Assembly (NCBI GenBank): GCA_031548545.1
Contig: JAVBQY010000033.1
Span: 1-22,667, forward strand
DNA: 22,667 nt
Reading direction: 5' to 3'
DNA from: UBA932 sp031548545
Lineage (GTDB): Bacteria > Bacteroidota > Bacteroidia > Bacteroidales > UBA932
Shown here: in pieces, positions 15,860-22,667 of the stretch
How the letters are laid out: each line of letters starts with the position of its first letter
Position numbering within the stretch: position 1 is the first letter of the stretch
Translations under genes and position numbers: made by a program
The notes under the pieces: generated by a model
Database searches by the model: none
What the model was told of the DNA's origin: nothing
What the model saw: the letters and a program-made list of their open reading frames with translations, nothing else

Positions 15860-15910
15860 ATAACCAACGGAAAAGAAAAACAATTAAATGTTAGAAATTC
15901 AGTTGGTTAT
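15860..15910. repeat. Long-loop inverted repeat after tRNA-Leu
   Basis: ATAACCAAC (15860-15868) and GTTGGTTAT (15902-15910) form a 9-bp stem with a 33-nt loop, 9 bp after the tRNA. It may help end the tRNA transcript. Nothing else is evident in 15911-16035, which is AT-rich. Confidence 0.5.
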
Positions 15911-16035
15911 TTCATTTTAAGACAGTGGTGATTTTCCTATATTTTCTTGTTTTTTCTCATTTAGTACTCCTTGGTATCGGTTTTTTTCCTATCTCTGCAA
16001 ACTCGGTGCCCTTTTTTTAATTTTCACCCATAAGA

Positions 16036-16067
16036 TTTGCCTATTTGTAATAAATATATTACATTTG
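16036..16067 (+). promoter_or_regulatory. Bacteroides-type promoter for the toxin-antitoxin pair
   Basis: TTTG (16036-16039), a 20-bp spacer and TACATTTG (16060-16067) match the consensus. The toxin's GTG start lies 16 nt beyond the -7 box. The short AT-rich stretch between is where an antitoxin complex might bind, though no clear operator repeat is visible. Confidence 0.75.
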
Positions 16068-16083
16068 TGTAAAATATCTACCA

Positions 16084-16437
16084 GTGGAGACACAGAGCAA
16101 TGTCATAAGGGAGGTTCTTTTATCACAGGAGTTTGAGGATTACTTTGAACGCCTGGACAGTCGGACACAGGAAAAATATGCTTACATTATAAGCATCATT
16201 GAAACCCAGTATGTGGTCAATGAGAAATTTGTAAAGAAACTGACCGGCTCAGATTTTTATGAGTTACGGGTGCCGATAGGAACAAATGAGTACCGTACCA
16301 TCCTGATAGCCATGGATCATGACAACTTTATGCAGGCAAAGCGGGTGATATTATTAAATTCCTTCTTGAAAAAGGACACAAAGCAATACAAACGGGAAAT
16401 AACAAAAGCAGAAAAATTACTTCAAGCATTAGAATAA
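16084..16437 (+). CDS. HigB/Gp49-like type II toxin
   Basis: 117 residues starting at GTG. The sequence fits the Gp49-like/HigB (RelE superfamily) mRNA interferase pattern: LLSQEFEDYFERLDSRTQEKYAYII, then KKLTGSDFYELRVPIGTNEYRTILIA and LNSFLKKDTKQYKREITKAEKL. Such toxins cleave mRNA, often at the ribosome. The cognate antitoxin starts 16 bp downstream, the toxin-first order typical of higBA. It has its own consensus promoter and sits just beyond two tRNA genes, a frequent place for mobile cassettes. Confidence 0.85.
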   Translation: METQSNVIREVLLSQEFEDYFERLDSRTQEKYAYIISIIETQYVVNEKFVKKLTGSDFYELRVPIGTNEYRTILIAMDHDNFMQAKRVILLNSFLKKDTKQYKREITKAEKLLQALE

Positions 16438-16438
16438 A

Positions 16439-16445
16439 AAGGAGG
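16439..16445 (+). promoter_or_regulatory. Strong Shine-Dalgarno of the antitoxin gene
   Basis: AAGGAGG lies 8 nt before the antitoxin ATG. Nearly full-strength Shine-Dalgarno sites are unusual in Bacteroidota, so this may favour antitoxin over the GTG-initiated toxin or reflect acquisition from another phylum. Confidence 0.7.
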
Positions 16446-16453
16446 GCCAAGCA

Positions 16454-16759
16454 ATGAACTTAGACAAAAACAAAATAGCAAAATTAACCCCCGCCGGTAA
16501 GCTGCTAAGCAAACATTATGGAAAGCCGGGATCAGCGGAGCGCCTTGAATTTGAAACCAAGGCCAAGGCCTGGTATTATGCCGAACTGCTGAAAGATGTC
16601 CGAAAGAAAGAGAAGGTAACCCAACAGGAGTTGGCTGAGAAGATAGGGAAAAAGCGGGAGTATATCGCCCTTTTGGAGAAAGGGGAGACTGATATGCAGC
16701 TGTCCACGTTTATCAGTATAGCCGAGGCCCTGGGCCTGCATCTTTCTCTTGTCCGATAG
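16454..16759 (+). CDS. HigA-like XRE-family antitoxin
   Basis: 101 residues. An N-terminal helical arm is followed by an HTH_3/XRE domain (about 43-98) with the pattern LLKDVRKKEKVTQQELAEKIGKKREYIALLEKGE. This domain should bind the operon promoter, while the protein neutralises the upstream toxin. It is preceded by a strong Shine-Dalgarno and ends 19 bp from the convergent deacylase gene, with a T-rich stretch between them. Confidence 0.88.
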   Translation: MNLDKNKIAKLTPAGKLLSKHYGKPGSAERLEFETKAKAWYYAELLKDVRKKEKVTQQELAEKIGKKREYIALLEKGETDMQLSTFISIAEALGLHLSLVR

Positions 16760-16778
16760 ACATGGGTTATTTTTTTAT

Positions 16779-17291
16779 TTACCACTCAATAAACTCATAG
16801 GGGTTCCCGTAATGTTGCAGAAAGCGCAAAAAGTCCGCTTTACCGATCACTACCGAAGCGGTATTTTCGTTGGGATGAAAGCTTAGCGCTTCCGCCTCCT
16901 CCAGTTTTTTATCCAGGAATACATAGACATGATGCGCCTGGTCGTTGATCAGTCCGAACAGTGAAACCGACCCGGGGGAGAGGCCCAGGTACTTGAGCAT
17001 CCGCTCTTCCGAGGCGAAACTCAGCTTGCCCTGCCTGAGCCGTTGTTCCAGTTCATGGATATCCAGTTGCTTTTCACTGTCGAGAATCACCAGGTAATGC
17101 TTATTCCCCTTGTGGTTGCGGAAAAACAGGTTTTTGCAGTGCTGTACTTTGCCGGGAATGGCCGCCCAGTATTCGCGCGCTATGTCCACGGTAGGGGCCG
17201 CAGGGTGTTCATAGAGTGTATAATCTATACCTAAGGATTGCAGGGCTTCCAAAACCTGCTGACGGCGCTGCGCAAACACTTCCATACTCAT
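16779..17291 (-). CDS. PrdX/YbaK-type aminoacyl-tRNA deacylase
   Basis: 170 residues, the usual length of the stand-alone prolyl-tRNA editing (PrdX/ProXp) family. Conserved features are HCKNLFFRNHKG (Lys53), LSFASEERMLKYLGLSPGSVSLFGL and FHPNENTASVVI. The family hydrolyses mischarged tRNA, usually Ala-tRNA(Pro) or Cys-tRNA(Pro). It is the last gene of an operon with an alanine/glycine symporter and a YeiH-type permease; the gap to the latter is 9 bp. Alanine-specific editing next to alanine import would make sense, but specificity cannot be read from the sequence. Confidence 0.88.
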   Translation of the reverse strand: MSMEVFAQRRQQVLEALQSLGIDYTLYEHPAAPTVDIAREYWAAIPGKVQHCKNLFFRNHKGNKHYLVILDSEKQLDIHELEQRLRQGKLSFASEERMLKYLGLSPGSVSLFGLINDQAHHVYVFLDKKLEEAEALSFHPNENTASVVIGKADFLRFLQHYGNPYEFIEW

Positions 17292-17300
17292 AATAAATCT

Positions 17301-18230
17301 CTAATAAAAATATACAATACCAACAAACGACAATACCGAAATAAGCAGCCACAGGCACAACCCCAGGGCCAGTGACCGGCCGCCTACGCTACGCAATGTT
17401 TTCAAAGATAAATTGGCTCCGATGAAGAACAGGGTAACTACCAGAGCAGCCCTTGCCGTCCGTACAATTGCAGCTTCTATGGCCGGGAAAAAGCCGAAGT
17501 AACTATGCATGCAGATGGCGGCAATAAAAGCGGCGATAAACCAGGGGATGTTGATTTTCTTATTACTGCTTTTAAACAAGAAAAGCGTAAGCAGGCACAG
17601 CGGTATGATCCACAGCGTGCGGGCCAGTTTTACCGTTGTGGCTACCTGCAACGCCTCCTCTCCATAACTGGCGGCGGCGCCGACAACCGAGCTCGTATCA
17701 TGGATAGCCACGGCGCTCCACAGCCCGAACTGGCTTTGCGTAAGCCCTGCGGCGTGCCCGATAACCGGAAATACCAGCAATGCTATGGAATTAAGCAGGA
17801 AAACAACACCCAGGGAGGTGGAAATTTCTTCTTCCGAGGCTTTCACGACAGGGGCGACGGCCGCTATGGCGCTTCCGCCGCAAATGGCTGTTCCCGAGGA
17901 AATCAGGTAGGCCGGTTTCCTTTTCAGCCCGATCCGCTTACCGATAAAATAACCGGCGACCAATGTCAGGCTGATGCTTGACAGGGTCAACCAAAAGCCT
18001 TCTGCGCCCACCTGCAGCGCCTGGCCCATGTTGATACCAAAGCCCAATCCCACGATACTGGTCTTCAACAAAAGACTTGTTAGTTTTCCATTGAGAGAAG
18101 GAAAGGGGTTGCCCCAAAGCAGCGTAAACAGGAACCCGCCTAACAGGGCAAAGGGCGGGCTTACCCAGGGGGTAGCGCAACTTGCGGCAAGCAGTATAAA
18201 AAAAATCTTTTTAAATAAGATATTTCGCAT
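17301..18230 (-). CDS. YeiH/UPF0324-family permease (putative sulfate exporter)
   Basis: 309 residues with about ten hydrophobic helices. Family signatures are visible: SIVGLGFGINMGQ (58-70), GTAICGGSAIAA (113-124) and AIHDTSSVVGAA (175-186), and FFIGANLSLKTLR near the C-terminus. Databases call the family a putative sulfate exporter; the true substrate is not well established. It lies 2 bp after the stop of the AGCS symporter and 9 bp before the deacylase gene, so the three are surely co-transcribed. Confidence 0.88.
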   Translation of the reverse strand: MRNILFKKIFFILLAASCATPWVSPPFALLGGFLFTLLWGNPFPSLNGKLTSLLLKTSIVGLGFGINMGQALQVGAEGFWLTLSSISLTLVAGYFIGKRIGLKRKPAYLISSGTAICGGSAIAAVAPVVKASEEEISTSLGVVFLLNSIALLVFPVIGHAAGLTQSQFGLWSAVAIHDTSSVVGAAASYGEEALQVATTVKLARTLWIIPLCLLTLFLFKSSNKKINIPWFIAAFIAAICMHSYFGFFPAIEAAIVRTARAALVVTLFFIGANLSLKTLRSVGGRSLALGLCLWLLISVLSFVGIVYFY

Positions 18231-18232
18231 AA

Positions 18233-19570
18233 CTATTTTTTAAGCAGGTAACTGTCGGTTTCTTGTTTGATCACCCGGTGCAGCGCAAAGAGGGCGATCA
18301 CGTTAGGCAGCACCATCAGCGCATTGGCTACGTCAGAGAAGTCCCATACAACCTGCAATGTGGTGGTAGCGCCGATAAATATGACCACGACCCAAACGGC
18401 ACGGTAGATGGTGATGCCCCGTCCGCCGGTAAGGTATTCGATGGCCCGCTCGCCGTAATACGACCAGCCCAGAAGGGTGGAGAAGGTGACTAACAACAAA
18501 CTGAGCATGATGAAATATTCACCGAAGGGGAGCAGGCTGAACGCCTGATACGTAATTTTCACCCCCTTCAATCCGGCAAAACTTTCCGGATTCTTGACCA
18601 TACAACTCACCAGCGTAAGCCCGGTAAGCGCACAAATCACCACGGTGTCCCAGAACGTGCCGGTCATGGATACCAGGCCCTGTTCCGCCGGTATTTTGGT
18701 TTTGGCCGCCGCTGCCGCTATCGGTGCGGAACCCATACCCGACTCGTTGGAGAATAAGCCGCGGGCAATGCCGTAACGCGTGGCCATGATGATGCCGCCG
18801 CCCAACATTCCGCCGCCTACCGATTCCATTGAAAAAGCGCTTTTGATGATGAGCTTCAGCGCCGGAAATAGAAAATCGGCATTGATCACCAGTAGCGTGA
18901 TGCAGCCTAAAACATAAAAGACAATCATAAAAGGAATACCTTTCCGGCATACCAGCGCGATGGACTTTACTCCGCCTAAGATCACCACCGCCACGATAAT
19001 GGCCGTGACAAGCCCGGTAATCCACACCGGAACACCAACCGAGTACTCCAGTACGTCCGACATGGTGTTGGCCTGCGTCATATTGCCTATTCCGAATGAA
19101 GCAAAAATGGTAAAGATACAAAACACTACGGCCAGGAATTTTGACCCGACACCTTTTTCCAGTGCGTACATCGGCCCGCCGGCATAGGTTCCGTTCTTAT
19201 TCACCACACGGTATTTCAAGGCCAGCACCGCTTCACTGTATTTCGTGGCGATACCGAAAATCCCCGTCAGCCAGCACCAGAATACCGCGCCCGGGCCCCC
19301 CAATTGGATGGCTGTGGCTACGCCTACAATATTCCCTACGCCCACGGTCGCCGCCAGGGCGATCATCAGCGAACTGAAATGCGAAATATCACCCGGATGA
19401 CCAGGGTCGCTCTGGCGAAAAGTCAACTGTATACCTTTTTTCAAATGCCTTTGTATGCCACCGGTACGAATGGTGAAAAACAGATGGGTCAGCATCAGTG
19501 TAATAATCATAAACCAGCCCCATAACAGGCCGCTGGCGCTACTTAAAGCATTGGAGATGAAATCATACAT
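18233..19570 (-). CDS. AGCS-family sodium:alanine/glycine symporter
   Basis: 445 residues from the Met of MYDFISNALS; an in-frame Met at 19666 exists but would run into the divergent TldD promoter region, and the shorter form has normal family length. AGCS motifs are ATVGVGNIVGVATAIQLGG (74-92), TKYSEAVLALKYR and GTYAGGPMYALEKG. About ten or eleven TM helices are present. The protein imports alanine and/or glycine with Na+. A TATCTTTG box (19605-19598) lies 28 bp upstream of the chosen start. It heads the operon with the YeiH-type permease and the tRNA deacylase. Confidence 0.92.
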   Translation of the reverse strand: MYDFISNALSSASGLLWGWFMIITLMLTHLFFTIRTGGIQRHLKKGIQLTFRQSDPGHPGDISHFSSLMIALAATVGVGNIVGVATAIQLGGPGAVFWCWLTGIFGIATKYSEAVLALKYRVVNKNGTYAGGPMYALEKGVGSKFLAVVFCIFTIFASFGIGNMTQANTMSDVLEYSVGVPVWITGLVTAIIVAVVILGGVKSIALVCRKGIPFMIVFYVLGCITLLVINADFLFPALKLIIKSAFSMESVGGGMLGGGIIMATRYGIARGLFSNESGMGSAPIAAAAAKTKIPAEQGLVSMTGTFWDTVVICALTGLTLVSCMVKNPESFAGLKGVKITYQAFSLLPFGEYFIMLSLLLVTFSTLLGWSYYGERAIEYLTGGRGITIYRAVWVVVIFIGATTTLQVVWDFSDVANALMVLPNVIALFALHRVIKQETDSYLLKK

Positions 19571-19597
19571 TTGGCAATGGGTATTTGGTAAACCGTA

Positions 19598-19626
19598 CAA
19601 AGATATAAAAAATCTTACTACCTTTG
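19598..19626. promoter_or_regulatory. Divergent -7 boxes between AGCS and TldD genes
   Basis: On the minus strand TATCTTTG (19605-19598) faces the AGCS gene, and on the plus strand TACCTTTG (19619-19626) faces TldD. Neither has a convincing TTTG at the right distance. The plus-strand box ends only 5 bp before the TldD ATG, implying a nearly leaderless transcript. Confidence 0.4.
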
Positions 19627-19631
19627 CAGGC

Positions 19632-21050
19632 ATGCAACTACAAAACTCATTGACCCATTTCAACATTACCCTTGCAGCGCTGCAACAGGTATTGACAGCC
19701 GCTCTGGAGAAGGGGGCGAACTATGCCGACATCTTCTTTGAACATACGTATAACAACTACCTGGCTCTGCGTGACGGCGCAGTAAACCAGGCCTCCTCCG
19801 ACGTTGACTACGGCGTGGGCGTTCGCGTGGTATCGGGCGACCAGACCGGCTACGCCTACACCGAAAAAGTGACGCTGGAAGAATTGCTGAAGGCGGCCCG
19901 CACGGCCGCTTGTATCGCTACACAAAATAAACCTTCAGTTCCGGTGGGCCTTACGGAGCAGACCTTTACCAACCGTTATCCGGTGCTACAACCATGGGAA
20001 CAGGTGGGGGTGGCTGCCCGGATGCCTTTTATCCAACGCCTGAATGACCGCATCTTCGCCCTTGATAAAAGAGTAATCAAGGTGCGCGCGGCCTTAACCG
20101 ACAGCACCTCCCATATCCTGTTTTGCAATTCCGAAGGCGTGCTTTACACGGACTACCGTCCTATGGCTGTGCTGAACGCCACCTGCATCATGGAGCAGGA
20201 GGGGCGCATAGAGAACGGCAGCGCTTCTTTCGCCCTGCGCCGGGGTTTTGAATTCCTGACGGACGAGATGGTAGAACGCCTCTCGCAGGACGTAGTCAAA
20301 AAGACCGCCGTCATGTTCGAAGCCGTAAAACCCAAGGGCGGTGAAATGCCTGTGGTGATGGCCGCCGGCGGTTCGGGCATCCTCTTGCATGAGGCTATCG
20401 GACACGCCTTTGAGGCCGACTTCAACCGGAAAAACACCTCCATCTTTTCCGATAAATTGGGCAAAAAAATCTGCAATCCACAAATCAATGTAGTCGATGA
20501 CGGCACCCTGGAATTTAACCGCGGATCTATTAATATGGATGACGAGGGAGTGGAAGGGCAGAAAACCTACATCGTAAAAGACGGCATACTAAACAGTTAC
20601 TTGCATGACCGGATCAGCGCCGGCTATTATGGCGTTCCATCTACCGGCAACGGCCGGCGCCAATCTTTCCGCTACGCGCCCATGCCCCGTATGCGGGTGA
20701 CCTATATGGAAAACGGCCCATCTTCCGAAGCCGATATTATTGCTGCGGTGAAGAAAGGCATTTATGTCGATAATTTCACCAACGGACAGGTACAGATCGG
20801 CGCCGGCGATTTTACCTTCTTTGTAAAGACCGGCTACCTCATAGAAAACGGCCGGCTGACCCGCCCCATCAAGGACATTAACATCATTGGCAACGGACCG
20901 CAGGCCCTGGCCGATATTACTATGGTCGCAAACAACTGCAAAATTGATGAAGGGGCCTGGACCTGCGGCAAAGACGGACAGGGCGCCCCTGTATCGCAGG
21001 GACTGCCGACCGTCTTGGTCCGTTCGCTCACGGTGGGCGGTGAAAACTAA
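19632..21050 (+). CDS. tldD: TldD-family metalloprotease
   Basis: 472 residues from the ATG at 19632, close to E. coli TldD (481). An in-frame upstream extension to 19455 overlaps the AGCS gene on the other strand and is rejected. The metal-binding HExxxH motif is HEAIGH (253-258), followed by AFEADFNRKNTSIFSDKLG. TldD normally pairs with TldE/PmbA to degrade unfolded peptides and to process modified peptides such as microcins; no TldE gene is in this window. The C-terminal domain GNGPQALADITMVANNC is typical. Confidence 0.93.
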   Translation: MQLQNSLTHFNITLAALQQVLTAALEKGANYADIFFEHTYNNYLALRDGAVNQASSDVDYGVGVRVVSGDQTGYAYTEKVTLEELLKAARTAACIATQNKPSVPVGLTEQTFTNRYPVLQPWEQVGVAARMPFIQRLNDRIFALDKRVIKVRAALTDSTSHILFCNSEGVLYTDYRPMAVLNATCIMEQEGRIENGSASFALRRGFEFLTDEMVERLSQDVVKKTAVMFEAVKPKGGEMPVVMAAGGSGILLHEAIGHAFEADFNRKNTSIFSDKLGKKICNPQINVVDDGTLEFNRGSINMDDEGVEGQKTYIVKDGILNSYLHDRISAGYYGVPSTGNGRRQSFRYAPMPRMRVTYMENGPSSEADIIAAVKKGIYVDNFTNGQVQIGAGDFTFFVKTGYLIENGRLTRPIKDINIIGNGPQALADITMVANNCKIDEGAWTCGKDGQGAPVSQGLPTVLVRSLTVGGEN

Positions 21051-21115
21051 GAAGCTGTTTTGTGTATAAAATAAAAATAGGCCGTTTTTGTGCTATTAGC
21101 GGAATAAAAGCAGTC

Positions 21116-21202
21116 CGTATGGCTGATACTAAACATAGGGTTTATATTACTGGAAGCAATGCCAAAATGTTAGGTCAGGATATCCAAACGACTTTGGGGG
21201 GC
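21116..21202 (+). pseudogene. Fragment of an AAA ATPase (DUF4143-type)
   Basis: About 29 residues (ADTKHRVYITGSNAKMLG, then QDIQTTLGG) match the region after Walker B in the AAA_14/DUF4143 ATPases common in Bacteroidota (typical VYITGSNSKLLS...LGGR). The Walker motifs and the whole C-terminal part are missing, and the flanking residues of the 69-codon frame (21062-21271) do not continue the family. It is a relic of a longer gene. Confidence 0.5.
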
Positions 21203-21313
21203 TTATTTACATGGACTTCATTCTGGAGGCCGCAAAGATGGGGGATTATGGAGTTCCGGCACGGGCTGTAGCTGGCTGTGAGTAAAAAAATCAAGACTGA
21301 CGCCGCGCCGGCT

Positions 21314-21420
21314 AAAAATCACGCGCTCCGCTAAAACAAGGGAAACTCGCAGCTGCGCTGCTCAGACAGCCCTTGTTTTTTAACGCGTCGCTTGTGATTT
21401 TCTTTACGCCTTTCGGCGTA
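21314..21420. repeat. Hairpin-rich repeat element
   Basis: An outer imperfect inverted repeat pairs AAAATCAC (21315-21322) with GTGATTTT (21394-21401), and AAAACAAGGG (21333-21342) with CCCTTGTTTT (21370-21379). A 10-bp palindrome (CGCAGCTGCG, 21348-21357) lies in the loop. A second hairpin, TACGCC-TTTC-GGCGTA (21405-21420), adjoins it. The layout resembles a non-coding dispersed repeat or MITE-like insertion. It sits exactly where the reverse-transcriptase-like frame loses its similarity. Confidence 0.55.
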
Positions 21421-21442
21421 GGTCGGTCCCGGGGGCAACGCG

Positions 21443-21682
21443 TTGTACCGGATCGACAGCGGGGTAAAACAGCTCAATGTCCGTACGTACAAAATAAGGA
21501 TACTCCTTTTTGTGAGCGGCAACGAACGCAGGAATGAAGCCCTGCTTTTGCCCCGCCATATGGTGAGCGGGCAAACGCCGCGCCACCGCCGGGCGGAAGC
21601 ACAACCGCAGGTCGGCGGCCAGCGCCCGGTGAAAGCGGGAATCTACACTTGTATAGTAGGGTATGGGTTTTATCGATTTCAT
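21443..21682 (-). pseudogene. Reverse-transcriptase-like N-terminal fragment
   Basis: The frame starting at 21682 has about 80 residues resembling the beginning of a bacterial RT: SVDSRFHRALAADLRLCF, GFIPAFVAAHKKEYPYF, then VRTDIELFYPAVD (65-77). The last fits RT motif A, whose Asp (in TDI) is catalytic. After that the frame runs a few meaningless codons to 21404. The palm domain with the YxDD motif is absent; the DNA beyond is a hairpin repeat. It lies 147 bp downstream of the FISUMP gene on the same strand. Assignment rests on pattern memory and I cannot tell DGR-type from other RT classes. Confidence 0.45.
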
Positions 21683-21693
21683 TTGACCTTTTT

Positions 21694-21725
21694 TTTAAAA
21701 ATTCAGGGTCGCGGCCCCCGACCCT
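21694..21725 (-). terminator. Terminator after the FISUMP gene
   Basis: On the minus strand AGGGTCG and CGACCCT (21725-21719 and 21711-21705) form a 7-bp GC-rich stem with a 7-nt loop, followed after a few bases by TTTTTT. It lies about 105 bp past the stop at 21830. The stretch 21726-21829 holds no gene or template-repeat-like sequence that I can see. Confidence 0.6.
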
Positions 21726-21829
21726 AAGGTTGCGGGGGCAGGCGGTTGCTTGAGGGTGTGATTTTCGTGTCGCTCTTGCTGCGTAGGAGCAGCAAGCCAA
21801 TTAACGAAAAAACTAAAATACAAGAGTTC

Positions 21830-22667
21830 CTATTGGACGCACCTGGCCGAAAAGCCGATCGCCTTATTGTCGAAGCTGGCCGGATTGCTATCGCTACTAC
21901 CGAAGTTCATGTCGTAGCCGTACGTGCTATTGTACTGCACAGCTGACCAATAGTGGCCGTAGCTACCCCGATTACCGAGCGTACCATCGCTGTTGTTGCG
22001 GTAGCCGGCAGCAGACAGAAAAATACAATTGCTGGGGGTCGGGAGCGAGCAGGTGCCGGCGCCGGATCCGTAGAAGCAACCGGCTACGGCGTTCCCGTTT
22101 GCGCCTGCAGCCCGCCAAACCGTACCGGCATTGTGCAAGGCCTCGAACTCAGCCTTGCTCGGCAATCGCCAACCCGCAGGGCAGGGATAACCATTAGACC
22201 AACTTGAGGCGGAACTTGTACCTGATGTCCAGCCAGACACACTACCAGTCACAGGCCAAGCCTTAGACGGTTTGTTCCACTGCACAAAGGGGGTATAGGT
22301 ATCCGGCCTGTCGGCAAAGACCCAAGCTCCACCCGTGCCGGAGGCGGTGGTATAGGTAGAGTTACACCCCGCCCAGGTGGTGGTGCCTAAGGTGTAGTTA
22401 GGCGCATTACAGTTGCCCAGACAAGACGCACTCGCAATCGTTACCACATCGCTCATCACCGACCAGCAGCCGTCGGGGCTCTGCACCTGGCCCATATAGG
22501 TGCCGGCGCCCACATTGGCCGTTCGTGCCCAGACAAGACCGGGGATATGGTAGTTCCTTTCATTCACATCGGGCAAGCCATACCAATCGGGCAGGCTAAT
22601 GGTGGTGAGGGTGCCGGAGCAGACGGTGAGCGTACCCGGAGTAAGGGTGGGCTTGGGCGGGGTCACC
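21830..22667 (-). CDS. FISUMP-domain surface protein, 3' part; candidate DGR target
   Basis: Partial: the frame is open through the right edge, and the true start lies outside. The visible 278 residues begin with an Ig/PKD-like repeat (VCSGTLTTISLP to GTYMGQVQSPDGCW). A FISUMP domain (TIGR02145-type) follows, recognisable by YPCPAGWRLPSKAEFEALH, FLSAAGYRNNSDGTLGN, HYWSAVQY and the ending GFSARCVQ. Such proteins are secreted or surface-bound with a C-type-lectin-like fold, and related proteins are targets of diversity-generating retroelements. Between Gln (CAG) and Lys (AAG) near the end, 20 of 23 codons end in C or T, as expected when AAY codons of a template are mutated at adenines. Confidence 0.85.
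   Translation of the reverse strand, partial: VTPPKPTLTPGTLTVCSGTLTTISLPDWYGLPDVNERNYHIPGLVWARTANVGAGTYMGQVQSPDGCWSVMSDVVTIASASCLGNCNAPNYTLGTTTWAGCNSTYTTASGTGGAWVFADRPDTYTPFVQWNKPSKAWPVTGSVSGWTSGTSSASSWSNGYPCPAGWRLPSKAEFEALHNAGTVWRAAGANGNAVAGCFYGSGAGTCSLPTPSNCIFLSAAGYRNNSDGTLGNRGSYGHYWSAVQYNSTYGYDMNFGSSDSNPASFDNKAIGFSARCVQ

Noticed and set aside
19455..19631. Upstream extension of TldD
   Set aside because: It overlaps the start of the AGCS gene on the other strand and has no TldD-family residues.
21211..21285. 24-codon plus-strand frame (MDFILEAAKMGDYGVPARAV...)
   Set aside because: It reads like protein but is too short to assign and overlaps the decayed ATPase fragment; no start signals.
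21474..21800. 108-codon minus-strand frame overlapping the RT-like fragment
   Set aside because: It spans the terminator hairpin and has no family pattern; the frame from 21682 fits RT better.
21683..21829. Template repeat (TR) of a DGR between the FISUMP gene and RT fragment
   Set aside because: I compared this stretch with the FISUMP 3' end and found no copy and no adenine-rich (AAC-dense) sequence; it contains only a terminator and unassigned DNA.

Overview
The window looks like a chromosomal segment of a Bacteroidota bacterium, probably order Bacteroidales. Several promoters match the Bacteroides consensus (TTTG, 19-20 bp, TAnnTTTG) ahead of genes on both strands. Most genes lack clear Shine-Dalgarno sites. 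The gene content also fits: DUF4136 lipoprotein, a carboxypeptidase-regulatory/DUF5686 outer-membrane protein, and a FISUMP-type surface protein. The core (about 3.8-14.8 kb and 16.4-21 kb) is fairly GC-rich. The left 2.4 kb is conspicuously AT-rich and looks horizontally acquired.

Layout. (1) 1-2370: an AT-rich minus-strand cluster of four unrecognised small proteins, one with a membrane anchor and a J-domain-like HPD motif. It is preceded by a consensus promoter and a leader able to form two mutually exclusive long stems, one a terminator-like hairpin. (2) 2372-3439: an unrecognised 355-residue protein with its own consensus promoter. (3) 3440-3805: a repeat-bearing gap with a small winged-helix-like ORF. 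(4) 3806-10691, minus strand: a tightly packed operon, PHP-family histidinol phosphatase, TolC-type channel, HlyD-type lipoprotein adaptor, two ABC ATPases and two ABC-2 permeases. The last five make a YbhGFSR-like tripartite exporter in which the fused YbhF ATPase is split into two genes. (5) 10754-14834, plus strand: DUF5686 outer-membrane protein, low-specificity threonine aldolase, DEDDh exonuclease. (6) 14916-15512, minus: DUF4136 lipoprotein, diverging from tRNA-Gly(GCC), which is followed by tRNA-Leu(UAA) on the plus strand. (7) 16084-16759: HigBA/Gp49-like toxin-antitoxin pair. (8) 16779-19570, minus: operon of an AGCS alanine/glycine symporter, a YeiH-family permease and a PrdX-type aminoacyl-tRNA deacylase. 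(9) 19632-21050, plus: TldD metalloprotease. (10) 21051-22667: a gene graveyard with an AAA/DUF4143-like ATPase fragment, a hairpin repeat and a reverse-transcriptase-like fragment, followed by the 3' part of a FISUMP-domain protein running off the right edge.

Two places deserve the most attention. The 3' end of the FISUMP gene has the codon signature expected of a diversity-generating retroelement variable region: nearly every codon in a 23-codon stretch ends in C or T. A reverse-transcriptase-like fragment sits just downstream, but no template repeat is visible. The second is the leader RNA of the J-domain cluster, whose two 16-25 bp pairings are interlocked so that both cannot fully form. 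It is a candidate attenuator or structured ncRNA controlling an undescribed membrane/J-domain system.
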